Of a DNA stretch of 64,000 nucleotides, positions 22,363-34,276 are shown piece by piece (positions within the stretch are counted from its first letter, which is position 1; every line of letters starts with the position of its first letter). Under the pieces are notes generated by a model. It saw only the letters and a list, made by a program, of their open reading frames with translations, did no database searches and was not told the DNA's origin. The DNA is from Apiospora phragmitis. Its lineage: Eukaryota; Ascomycota; Sordariomycetes; Amphisphaeriales; Apiosporaceae. Where the stretch lies: positions 8,742,001-8,806,000 of the forward strand of contig JAQQWL010000011.1 of assembly GCA_038363925.1 (NCBI GenBank), written 5' to 3'. The position numbers and the translations under genes are program-made.

Positions 22363-23558
22363 ATCCTAGATGAAGAAAATGGCAGATCGCGTCGCTGCGG
22401 GAGTTCGACGTCGGGGGGATCTTGGGATTCTGCTCCCGGGACAGCTATTTAATGTACTTCGACCTCATCCAGTATCAGGGGCTCGTGACATGTCGTCTTC
22501 AATAAATCATTACGGCCTGGCTTTTCAGACACCTTACTAGAATTTGTCATCCTCTGTGACCGGGGCTGAGTGTCCACTATTCCTCTTATCGTCTATCATA
22601 CGTCGACACAAGCATATATACTCGCCCACAGTGGCCTGTTTCTCGTGGCTACCATCGTCGTGTCCCGGTGGCTCGACTGCCACAGGTACCGGCCTCTCCA
22701 TTCGGCGGCCCGGAGCCGATCGCCAAGGTTTCTGGGGTTAGTGCCAATGATGAGATGATCCATCTCGAATGGCAATACAAGACTTATTGGCCAAGGGAGT
22801 GGCAGTGAGATCGCGTGAAGAGACCTCCCTGGAAAGGGGGCATCAGGCTTCAGGCCACCCTCATTGTGCATTGATTGTCCTATTTTGCACTATCCCTTAC
22901 TGAGTCGTCGTCGTCGTTTATTGGTATGCCCTAGCTGATTTGAGCTAGGAAGGCCACGTCACAAACTGAAAGGATGTGAGAACATCTTCGACATGTTCCT
23001 CAGTGCTGTCAACTGCATTCTTATAGCGACATCATCGACAGTGATAGCACACACCATGCTCTACCCCTATGTTGCGTCCAGGTGCGAGTGGGATCCCCAT
23101 ACCATCTGCCATTCATCAGATCCAACACCCTTTATTTTTAATGACTCTGTTATTGGTTTGTTTGCTCGGTAAGCTGTGTAAGTGAATTTGCTCAAACAAT
23201 AAGGGATAATACCATTCACTAATGCTGCTTATCTCAGCTTCTAGTTCCTATGCCCTATCAATGTCGACAAGTAGAGATTGACTCATTGCTCATCTAAGGG
23301 TTAACATCAATATATTGATTGAAAATACTTGAACACTTAGAAAATCGTTATTTACTATCGAATGCTCGCCGACATGGCTATGAATACAAAGTGAACTTGA
23401 TACGAATTATTCAATGATTATTATATAATTATTAAGCGGGTTTGCTTCTTGCACCTTTCCAATCCAACCAAGGTCCATTCGCCTCCAGATCGCTCTTCAC
23501 ATATTGCAACTCGTCTTTGTTTTCATCCAAAATCACCAGTGTTCGTCTACAGAGCAGC
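22363..23558. other. Intergenic, partly AT-rich
   Basis: No gene is supported. The part from about 23130 to 23440 is visibly AT-rich. Short frames at 22544-22871 have no motif. Confidence 0.5.
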
Positions 23559-23975
23559 TATGGATTCACAGAACAAGCAACCTCTCCCGGGCGCCGATCC
23601 TTAGTACTTCCATCAACGGCTCTTCAGCCGCCGCAAGACGGCTCTCGCAAAAGCCAAGGTCAGGCTGCAGTCGACCGCTTATACGATCTTGGATGCCTCC
23701 AGTCAGGGTACCATTCTATCGGCTGTTAAGCTCGAGCTTCGTGCTCAAGTGTAAGTTTTCAATCCTATGTTTCTCACCATCGGATGATCGAGTCTGGAGC
23801 TGATTTCTCCGATTTATATCGTGTTCTGCGCCCCATGGCCGCACGCGAAGAGTTCCCGTACGGCGACGTCATCGAGTCCGTCATCGCCAAGGTGTTTTAC
23901 GACCACCTTGCCTTGTTCCGCATCGAGTGCGAGGATGACTCGACGGTGAAGGAGCTTCTCCACTTCGAGGGTTGA
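23559..23975 (+). pseudogene. Possible small gene with an in-frame stop, unknown function
   Basis: From the ATG at 23559 a frame reads MDSQNKQPLPGADP, then a TAG, then about 50 charged residues (RKTALAKAKVRLQSTAYTIL). A GT-AG intron from about 23750 to 23790 would join it in phase to SGADFSDLYRVLRPMAAREE and end at KELLHFEG. The composition is protein-like. I do not recognise the family, the splice boundary is uncertain, and the stop at residue 15 means either a relic, a wrong start or a base error. Confidence 0.3.
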
Positions 23976-24601
23976 ATAGGAGGGTGTTATTGTCAGTCGT
24001 TGCTTCTCGCAGGTTACCCTGAGACCACCTAGGTTCTCGTGGGCTAAAAGACCAGGCAATGGTTGTAGGGGTCTGGCTCCGAGAAGAAACCACGCCGCTG
24101 ATATGATGAACATCAGGTAGCCCAGGGTGATGGTTTGGAAGAGCATCGGCTTTATGGGAGTTCTATACACATACAGTTAGGCAGATTCTTAGGATGAAAG
24201 CCTAACACACCAAGATGGTATGATACACGTTGTACGGTCGTACAGACAAAGACAAAGATAATACATGGTGCTTATGGCAGTGAGAAGAAGACCCCAATGC
24301 CGACCCTTGCAATCTAGTTGCGTACACCTCAAGTTTAACCCCTAACCCCCATCCAAGGTGTCACAATCTCAAAGTAATCCAGAGCTTCGCTTGACAAGTT
24401 ATGTGCACTATCCTCATTTTATCAGAAACCAGCATTCCAACCATACTGTTGAACTCGTGCAGACCATCCGACCGAAGGCGATGACACGGTCTCTGTCAGC
24501 CACGCAACAGTACCACCAAGCCGGGCCAACCATGGTTCCTCGAAGATTCCCGCCCCGGATGTAAACCACTTCAATGGATACGCGCACATGTCTGCCGAAG
24601 A
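23976..24601. other. Intergenic, between convergent genes
   Basis: No gene is seen. It should hold the 3' flanks of the small plus-strand gene and of the minus-strand MARVEL-type gene. Confidence 0.5.
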
Positions 24602-25333
24602 TCATATCTGAGCAGCAACGGTAGGCCTGCTTCCCCCACGCCGGGCTAGGACGTAGCCCAGGAACACCATCGCCACGTACAGCGTGAACCCAAAGTAATC
24701 GAAGGCATAGTCCGTTACAGCGCGCTGGCATCTTGATATGGACGGGTCTTTTTTGGGATCATCAACTTGTAATTCCGAACAACTCGGGTTACTTCCATAA
24801 TTTGCGGTCGTGCAACCGACCGTGAGGAGTTTGTTACTTCCTATTGAAATCTGCGCCTCATCGCTAATTGCGCTGCAGCTTGAAACGACCTTGAGCGCGC
24901 TGGTAAGAATCTAAGGCCCCGATTTGTCAGCTGGGAACATTTTATCTACCAAGTCGGCCCATAAGGGGTGAAGGGCCTAGAAGAAAGACTTACGATGCCA
25001 CCCACAAGATAAACCACCGCAGCAATGCCGTCCATGGCCATTGTAACCACACCGGGAATAGAGTTCACCCAAAGACCCGCCACTCCGACTAGACAGGCAA
25101 CCATGGCGAAGGCACCGGCAAAGCTACTAAATCCTATCTCGGGAGGCACAGGACCGACAAGCTGCTGCTTCGCCAAGGTTGCGGACAAGCCGAGTACAAC
25201 CGCACTGCATATGAACTGGAGCCCAAGAAATTAGTAGGATGGTCTCCAATCGTAGTTTGAATAGAGCGAGACTTGCCATGACAGCGCGGAGGCCAAGAGC
25301 CACAGCTGATAACATGTCGGCGTTGATTCTCAT
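24602..25333 (-). CDS. MARVEL-type four-helix membrane protein
   Basis: The product is a small tetraspan membrane protein resembling the fungal MARVEL / Nce102-like group, which acts at plasma-membrane domains; the exact role is not inferable. Exons are 25333-25277, 25215-24994 and 24910-24602, giving 195 residues. The first intron begins GCAAGT and ends CAG (61 bp), an apparent GC-AG intron: only this junction gives ALGLRAVMFICSAVVLGLSA with a continuous first helix. The second intron is 83 bp (24993-24911). Helices: about 8-30, 45-65, 70-92 and 160-180 (DYAFDYFGFTLYVAMVFLGY). The long loop between helices 3 and 4 has several Cys (SSCSAIS, GCTTANYG, CSELQV, SRCQRA), as in this group. Confidence 0.8.
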
Positions 25334-28300
25334 CTGAAAGGGGTCGTGTGATGGAAGTTGCCGTGTTCAGGAGCGAGGAGGGACACAGTGAAGATGCAAT
25401 GGGAGTTAATGAGTAGAAAGAGCGGTTATTGAAGAAACTCCATGACTGCAGTCGGCCAGGCATATGAAGTATGGCCGCCCTGCCCATTGTTTCCCCCTTC
25501 TGTTGCTCGTCTCACACTCGGAACAAGCGTGTAGCTCGTCTATGTCGTACCCAACGTACGTGAGTGACAACATAATGCATCTCCGTTGCACTGTCGTAGC
25601 CCAAACCGTCCAGATTGAACTGCCTGGTGGCCTGCTGCAGACGGGCAAACATTTCTTGTATGACGGTTCCTTCAGGTGTCCCTCGCGCCAGACCGTTACA
25701 CGAGAAAAGGTTTGTTGAAGTGCCTTATGACCCCAATGTGCTCTGACATCTACCCCGATATCCAAGAATAGCCCTGGCAATTACCCAGATCCCTCGGCAA
25801 CCCCCTTCCCCCAATCTAGTCCCGCCCTCCACGGAGCGCTTTGAGACACCGACGTTCCACGCCGCCAGATTGGTAGCAACCAACATGGCGCTCTCGTCGT
25901 CGCAGAACAGGTCTAGGTCTCCAGCCTCTCCACGTAGGACGGCGGTTGTGCCGCTTCAGATCGCCGCTCTTGGCTGCCGCCTACGTTACTCGCATTTTTG
26001 TCGCCCAGTTACTGTCATCGCCCTTCACCCTCACCAGTGAAGCGCCCCCCAACTCAGTCACCGGCCCCTTCACGGGCGACATGGTTCAGAACGCCCATCT
26101 TGGCCGCCGCGCTGTCCCTCCTTTCCCCGCTGTAATCGGCCCCCTTCTTCTCTGTGGGAGGTGGCCGCGGTGGAGGGTCTCCGATGCCACCCGTCCGTAT
26201 GCATACTGGTTGGATTACTTACGTTGGGGACTAGAGGTCCACGATCTTGATGAATATAGTTCAGGACTGCTACGCCCCCCTTCGCCTAAACGTGATCCGG
26301 AGCACCTTGCTCGCAACAGGCAACCAAGGGACAGAGAAGTGCGGGCAGGACTTCATGTAAAGACCCGCGATAAGCAGTTGTTCGACAAGACTCCACGATC
26401 GATCGGTCGCGATGCAAGTAGGCAGGAATCTCCGCATCAGGCGCTCAATTGAACTGTAATTTTCCAAGTAAAACCTGCACAATGCAAATGGCGCAACAAT
26501 GAATAAGTCCTGACGTTCGACGAAAATCCCAGAAGCGATTCCGGTCGATGAGCATTCGGACTTCTAGAAAATGAAATCGCCGTTTTCGGTTCGTCCTCTT
26601 CGATGTCGTCCCATTTTGGTTGAGACCATTCCCCACGCTACGGTGAGGCTAAAGTCAAAACAACTTCAGCAACTTGGACGCGAACGCAGAATCACGACAC
26701 TTACAATACATGGTCGCTTTCCCCCCTGTCTTTCCTTCTCCTCCTTTCCCAGTTTAGGCCAGGGCCAGGAAAGACAGAGAGAGATCCCGTCAACGCGTCC
26801 GCTTAGCTCTGCCGCTATTTGCGGTCGTGACGCCAATAAAAAAGGGGCGCTCCGCGCATCTACCCAGCATCTTGGCCAGCCCCTGGGCTCGGGCCCAAGC
26901 CAAAATGGGCGCGCGTGTACGTACAGAGGCGGAGACCTGTAAGAATACCACCGAGCTGATGCGTATCGTTTCTCGCAAGAATTGCTTGACTTTAGATACT
27001 CACCGTAATGGAGGCCGGGAGCCGATCGCCAGGGGGGAAGGACGAGGATGCGGGACGTTAAAACAGCACTATCGCTTCGATGGACTCGTCGAGTATTCCA
27101 GACGGGATCTAGCATTACTCCAGCTACGTTACCGCATATCGCGCAGTGCACCCGCCCATGCATTGGATCAAGCTATTCATTAATACATGCAGACATGTAG
27201 GAAATTGAAAAGGGAACACGCTGATCACCACGCGATCTCAGTTGCTCGACCCGACGATCTGGTCGGCCCCACATGATCCAGATCGGGAGCTGTGCATTAT
27301 TATTGTCTTGGGCGCACGGAAGGAGGCAGCGTTATTGGTTAAGCTTAGTGGGAGAAAGAGAAGAAAAAAGCAAGCATCCAATATTGATGGTGCGGAGCGC
27401 ATGGACTTTGAACAATCGGATTTTATATGGTATCGAAAACCAATCCTGGGTGGGGAAACTATTTCGAGTACCCCATTGGCGCCTTCAAACTTCAGCCAAA
27501 CACGTCCGGAATTTGGAACTGTCAACTGATTGACGTAGCCCTGGCGATAGAGCTGAGGATAAAATAAACCTTCCAAACGTGAGAATGCTCACAGGGAGCC
27601 AAGTATCTCATTTCAGCGTGTCGTAGGCAATAGCCACCGTCATGGTCGGTCGCAAGCCAGACCTGATGTCAGATTGTACAACACATGATTGGACGGCGTA
27701 GTCTGGGGAGACGAGGCACGTCCGGCGAGACGAACGCCAGTAGCGCGGCTCATAGGAACGGATATTGTCTTGAGGCCTGCTATGCCAAAGATGATAATAG
27801 ACAGGTGACACAAGAAAGCCGGACGTGGCCTTGGTAAGGGGTAAAGCCCCAGGGCTTCCATGACGAAACCCACAGGCATGATGCTCGGCAGTTCAATGTC
27901 AAAACCTTTGTATCAGGATAATGCAGCATAGGCGTGTTCATGAGAGATGAGCCACACAGTGGTGGATGGCGGATATAGGTCCGTGTCTTCCAAGGCATGA
28001 GATGTAGAATTCGACGAGTAGACTGCGGGAGCGACAAACCTCCACCCACAGCCAACGACGGCATACCAACCGTAGACGATTTTCCTACCACATGGGACTG
28101 TAAGTGAAAGTTGAGCCTACCACTAGTTTGGGAATCGGCCGTGATAGCATTGATACGCCATCGCTCTCGGAAGATCAGCCCGGCCGTTAAGCTGCACAGA
28201 TCATTGGAGTGACATTGTCATGGGTTGGCTATTATAGTGGATTCAGACTTGCTCTTAGGTCGCCGTCCAGGAACGTGGTAAGTGGCCAGATGCCCTGCGA

Positions 28301-31300
28301 TGATTGCCGGGAGATCAGCCATGAGTGGGCGGGCAAGCGCATAGTGGCGGATAGTGAAGCGACGGGCAACTCTGACCGGCGCGCTAAACTTCAAGCGTTG
28401 GGACCGTCGAGGGTACTATTCGGACTTGATCTTGATTGCGATCTTATTATTGAGATCTGCCGCAGAGACGTCGATGGGACTCATGAACCCGTGGATATGC
28501 GGGCATTGCGGCGAGCCATTGATTCGACCATAGCACTTCGGGCTTTGATCTAGCAGGAGATATGGAAGCGCGAATTCATCCAATATTTCCGTGGACGGTT
28601 TGCAATAGATTCGGGACAGATCTCTTCAGCGGGGAGAGCAAGAGCCGACAGGCCACGTTCACTAAACAGCGAGCTAGGAAGGTGTTTGAAAAAAGAAGGG
28701 CTTCTTCTAACTTTTTCCAGCGGGTCTGATGGTTAGTAGCATGAGGCTGAAAACGGAAGCCGTAAGGAGACTGCCGAGGACCCTACCCGCCATTAAGTTG
28801 AGTTGTGAAGGAGGAGTCTGCCCGCTGTCAGATTGATACAGTAGCTCCTTGGAGTGCCATCATAACTCTGATGTCTCGGCGTAATAAGAAGTAGCGGGCT
28901 CGTACTCGAAGACGTATTGTTCTCAACTACTGGCAAACATGGTTTACTGGTATGTGAAGACGGATATCACTTGATATGCTCTGCCAGAGCGTGACGGGAA
29001 CTGGTTGTACTGATGAGGAAATCCTTTCGTCCGACAGACTGGAACGCTTCTGATTTGCTGAGAGGTTTCGGAGAATGAGCCAGATAGTTAACTCAATCCG
29101 CAGATAGTTCGGAGATTTCGATAATATTGTGGTGGTTACGACGTCAGTCAGGGCAGGCATTACGTCGCTGTGAGCCAGCTACCCAGCGCTGAATGCGATG
29201 CGAGAAACGGATATTATGGAGAACCGGAGACCAAAACCGGACGCACCATGACAAAATGCTATGTACCAAAACAGGGGATTCTTTTTGAAGAAATGGGGGG
29301 AAAGGACTGGGAGTGGCGACTTGGTCAGTTCAGGGCAGGGATCGGCGGCGGTACAATGGGAAGGGTTGAATGCGGTGCCTGAGTAGTTCAACGGACTTTC
29401 GAGAATGCCGATGTTGCTGTGGCGAGTGCTTACAAAGCCATACAAAGCCACGAGAATGCCATGAAGTTGAGGGGTATTGCGGCTTGCTCGATGTTGATTG
29501 GGGAATTCCTACGCAGGTGGACGGGGCATAGGCCGAGAAAAATTGTTAGAGCAGCTTGTATCTTTTGACTTCAACCTGTTTTGTCCACGGCCGGACATTT
29601 TGGTCCATACAATTTGCTCCGGAAAGCCCTGATAGTCTGAAGTCGATCCATCACTTGATTTCTGCAACAGGGCTGAGGAACCGGAGACTTGACTCCACTG
29701 GAAAATCGGTAAGTATTGAGCTTGGTGCTTGGCGCTTTGCGGCTCGCTTTTGTTTCACTGTCCCATCTGGTGCCGCTGACACTGTCGCAAACCCCATATC
29801 GCACGCGTCCTGGACTCCTGGGGGAACGACGTCACAATCGAGAATTGCGAACTGATCGTTCGAAGCAGAATCTTGGTAGTGGTAGTAGCTGCGTATGATT
29901 TCCCTCCCACTGCTAGCTTGACCTCATCTGGTAATGGCTTCGTTGGTAGAGGGAAGCAGAACCTCACGACCGGGCCCTTCTTGCGGCCTAATCATGCCTG
30001 CTCTACATGCTGGTGATCCTTTGGTTGGTCCCTTATTTACGATATGCGAGTGAACCCTTATTTTTTCTGTAACCGAATCCGAGCAGTTTCTTATTGCCGA
30101 CTGCAGGTAAGCTCGTACAAGTAAGCAGAGCCGGCGATAACTTCAACTTGGCACTCGCTCCAGACCACCCACCCTTGCAAGCCCTTCATCCTTCACAGCT
30201 GGAGATTCCTACCGATTCCAATACCCAGCCAATAATTGAGTTTGCTGCCCACTTTACACGCACAAAATCTGATGGGTGCCTAGATGGCCGAGAATAATGC
30301 ATATGTAGCTCGCAACGCATGCTCGGACTACGGGCTCTTGAGCTCTCCGCTTATCATTTTGTTCTTCGAAGCATCCATGAACCCATGCAACCAAGGATGG
30401 ATGTATTTGCGTACATTGCATAGATGGCAGATGGTGAGATTGCCGAAGAGCGAACCAAACGCTTCAGTGTGTGTACTTGTAGAGCCAGCAACGCGATCTG
30501 CAGACTCATGTATTAACTGTCGTATCGGCTCGTGGGCAGTCTTGAAGCAAATGGTTCGACAATAGATTAAGTAAATAATCGAATCAGCGAATGTGTTGCT
30601 GTTGTCGTGCGCGCAACATCCGAGAGCCACGCGTGTGTGCGACACGATCGCGGGAAAATGACAGGTCACTCTGTCACAATTATCAATCGTTACACGGTGT
30701 GCTGGGATCACAGATCCCGACTGGATAATAATCTCTGGAGTGATCCATCGGTGCGGGCGTACATGCGGATACTCCGCTCCTACTCCTTTCACAGGCCGCT
30801 CGAGAAGTGCCTATTGTGTAGGCTCTCTCTCGACTAGAAAGTTTGAGTTTGCTCCAGCCTCCAAGAACCCCTCGAAAGCAAGCAGCTAGGTAGTTAGCAG
30901 AGCCCTTAAACCCGAGCTTCTGGCGATCTAGCACTATTACCCTGCTAATCGTGAACTTGTGGTAGTGGTCTCCATCAATAGCCGCTGATGCTGGGTGGGT
31001 GTACTTGGCACTCCACTGTGACTCTGGTGGCAGTGGGCGTAGCGAGCTGGCGACAGCAGCAGTCAGCAGTAGCAAAGCTACTTGCTGGTAAGCCTACAGT
31101 CATGGCTCTGCTCTGTACGGCTCAGAAGATTAGGGGGAAATCAGGAAAAAAATTCAGGGCAATCCAGTAGTCGATTGACACTGCTTGCGTACGCTGAAAT
31201 TTCTTTCAAGATTCAATTCAGGTTTGATCAATTGATATTGAGTCGTGCAATGCACATCACCCTTTGAGGTCCATGGCTTGCTCTGCTGTCTGTGGGTGGG

Positions 31301-33096
31301 AAACTGGAGTATGTTGCCAGCATGCCAGGCACCGCCTACCCACCCTCATACATACCAAGCAAATGGTTGGTATGCTCCGTTTAAACCACCACATTTTTAT
31401 CAAATTGTACCCTTTCTGTTGCAGCTCGGATGAGGCGGGATGTGCAAGCGAAAAACCTGGGTGGGATGGCGGCGTGGCAGTGATCAATATACGTACTGTG
31501 CACACGCAACGTATGTAGCCTATGGTAAACTTGTTTGCCCATGGGTTCCTCCTGGTTTGTGACCCGAGCTGCCCAGCTGCCCCTCTAAAGCCGCCAATCT
31601 TCCTCGAACCGTGGAACCTCAAAATCAGGAGTGATGTAACATTTGCGCAATATCGTCGGTACTGTTGTCGCTATCCCCTCGGACAAGGTAGGAGATGCGT
31701 GAATCGTTGCGCGCGCAAATCAGGGCACTCTCATCCCATAACGCTTGGCTGTCTTGTCTGGACTTCGGAGCAAAGGAGAACTCTCAGGGCAATAGACTTC
31801 CACATCAGGTTGCGGTAGACCTCTTTGAGAGGGCATTGGGATGGCCCGATGGCCAGATTCGTATGGCATGAGCTGGATCCTCGAAAAAAAAAACCACCAC
31901 TACATAGTTCACGATATGGTTTCTGCCAGCTTCAGGTTCATTATTCGCTACACATATCGTCAATTACAGTTGCCACAGCGATGCCTCTTACATACAGGCA
32001 GGCCATGTTACCTATTTTTGCCTACACTTGATCGCTGTGACCCGGGACTCTCCCACCACCCACCTTGGCCAGAAGGGGGTATGTTCTCATTTTTAGGTAA
32101 CAAGGAAACAAAAGGTCCACCGGAGCAAAAGGAACGCCCAGGAAGGGGAGAAAGAAAAAGACTGGGGAAGGTGGGAAGATTAGGTTCAGTGCCTCCAGGC
32201 TCGCTAAGCCCAAGGCGGAGCTACCTGGCGCTCTATCAGATGCCCTTCTGCGACCGGATCCTTGCAACGTCTCAGGCCCAGCATGCTCTGCCATTGGCCA
32301 CGGACTGGCTGCATCTCGATCGCGATCGCGCCCTCTTTTGGAGTTCCCGCATCAAAGTCTTTGGGATCCCTGCCGTTGCGGTTGATCGGGCCTGTCTGGG
32401 TGCTGAGTACTTGCAAGCGACATGCTTTCTGGCAGGGAACGCTGCTGGGCCTGCAGTACCTCTGCTCTCAATCCCATTGAATCAAATTGGATTGACGGGC
32501 TGCGTATTGCTTATTGCTTGTGAATGAGATGGGCCATGTGTAGTTCCTCTTTTGTATATATAGATTTGGTCCCTGAGCCCGCCCACCCTTCCGGTCTCCT
32601 CTGGACTACTTTCTCTCACAGAATATCATTCTACTCACCCTGCATCCCGTCAACAACACCAGAACTTTACTAGAAGTCTCTGTCATTTGAGAAACAAACC
32701 GAACTATTCAATCAGGAACCGAATTACAGTGCAACCGTCGCCCAATTACCACTGCAACACGGTCTACCGTTCTGTTAACTTGAGCAAGCAACGCGACCAA
32801 ATCTACCAACTAATAGACCAAGCTGCCAAGAGCGAAGCAGATTTCTTCATCTTCATAGGCAAACCGGCAATATTTTCAAATAGAAATATACTTCCTCCAT
32901 CTGGTGGTGCGGTTTCCAAGTCATACTTTCTGTACCCCGCCTCTCTTGAAACGAACCAATCGCCGCAGCACGTCCACTCGAGAGCAACATATCAACTCGA
33001 CCTGCTCTCTCATACCGTTGACAGTGCCGTGTGAACCAACCCAACCAGCTTAATACCGACGCGAAGTCGAGTGTCGCTTTGATACCATTCAATTAA
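25334..33096. other. Long gene-poor stretch (7.8 kb)
   Basis: I find no gene with both a recognisable motif and plausible splice structure. Frames such as 25406-25780 (minus), 25946-26452 (plus), 27640-28091 (minus), 28209-28553 (plus) and 31841-32527 (plus, 228 codons) have no family match known to me. Base composition is mixed, not the strong AT bias of heavily mutated repeats, and no transposase or reverse-transcriptase motif is seen. The right end carries the promoter of the next gene, with TATATATAG at 32555-32563. Confidence 0.45.
32555..33096 (+). promoter_or_regulatory. TATA box and long 5' leader of the following gene
   Basis: TATATATAG at 32555-32563 is followed by pyrimidine-rich sequence and then about 530 bases before the ATG at 33097. 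If transcription starts near the TATA box, the leader is long and could contain short upstream frames or an intron. Confidence 0.4.
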
Positions 33097-34276
33097 ATGC
33101 CTAAGCGATCCTACGACAGCTCAGCAGCAGCAGCAACCATGCCTTCTGGCGAGCGTGCACCGCCTGCAAAGGCCTTGAAGGCAAGCTCTCCTGCTACTTC
33201 CATGCCAATCCCAAGCTCAGTTAGCTAACCCTCTATTACTGCAGACCGAGCGTTCTCACGAAGAGAACCAAGAGCGAGCCTACATTGCCGCCTCGAGACG
33301 TGCTGACCGTAGTCTGGAAGCTCGTGTGCAATCAGCAAGGATGGCGTCGGAGATCCACCGCCGACGAACGGGTCGAGGCCTCAAGGTCACCGAGGAGATT
33401 GTCATTAAGGAGGAGATGTACGAAGAGGAAGAGGATGACCTGCCGCGCCAGTACAAGTACTTGACTGCCCATCTTCAGACGAATTCGCCAGCCATGAATC
33501 ACCGGGTCAATGCCTATATCACAACACAGGCAGCGATGGCGACCATGGCCCGCTACAACGAGGTCAACAAGCTGTTCAGCGAGTCGTTTCCCAGTGCAAA
33601 CGCGTACCAGCAGCAGCTCAATCAGTCCATGTACATGAGCCCGCTCATGAACAATGGCAGCTCGCACTTCTCGCCCACATCTCCTTCTCAGGCCGCGACC
33701 CCGACCGGCCATGGCGATCAGTATGGAAACATGACCCGGCGAATCTCAACTGCAAGCACGCACGCATCCGCTTCCAACACCGTTTCGTCGCCTCCCGCAT
33801 TGTCGCCTGTGTCTGGACCCACGGACACTTCCGAGTCCTCAAGCACACCGTTCCAGACCCCTGCTCAAGCTTTTCCCCCGCTTGACCCTCAACTGCAGCA
33901 ATCGACCTCGTCCATCTTCACTTCTGAGCTTCCCAATGAGGTCAAGATGATGGCTAATATCGACATGAGCGACCCAATGGCATCTCACTTCTTTGGTGGT
34001 GCCAACCCGTCGGCTTTCCAGCTCTTCGGCCAGCATCCCGCTGACGATCTGAAGCTCGACACTCTGAACGCCGCCCAGCTGAGTGACGTCCAGAGTGGGC
34101 CTGGCTCCCCTGAGCAGTCGTTCAACTACGGTCCAGATTCGGCATTGTACTCTCCCATGGATTCCTTCACTGGTTTTGATGGTGACTTCGATTTCAGCCG
34201 CATGGGCACCCCCGGCGGCACTGGCATGAACGAAGGTGCCTGGGAAAGCTTTGTGGATTTTGGGTCGGAGCAATAA
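33097..34276 (+). CDS. Conserved fungal regulatory-type protein, function unknown
   Basis: Exon 1 is 33097-33180 (MPKRSYDSSAAAATMPSGER...ALK) and exon 2 is 33245-34276, together 371 residues. The 64-bp intron begins GCAAGC and ends GCAG, with GCTAAC as a branch site, so it is an apparent GC-AG intron. Splicing gives ALK-TERSHEENQERAYIAASRR. The conserved part (about residues 28-100) is highly charged and probably helical: RADRSLEARVQSARMASEI, HRRRTGRGLKVTEE, then an acidic patch and DLPRQYKYLTAHLQT. The rest is Ser/Thr/Pro/Gln-rich with an acidic, Phe-rich C-terminus (GFDGDFDFSRMGTPGG) resembling an activation domain. I recognise this as a widely conserved filamentous-fungal protein but cannot assign a name. 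A role in transcription is an inference. Confidence 0.75.

Noticed and set aside
31841..32527. Open frame of 228 codons on the plus strand
   Set aside because: No motif, unusual composition, overlaps the likely promoter of the gene at 33097, and no homologous family comes to mind.
25334..33096. Giant mobile element (Starship-type) cargo
   Set aside because: No tyrosine-recombinase captain gene, no terminal repeats and no cargo genes are visible in the window.
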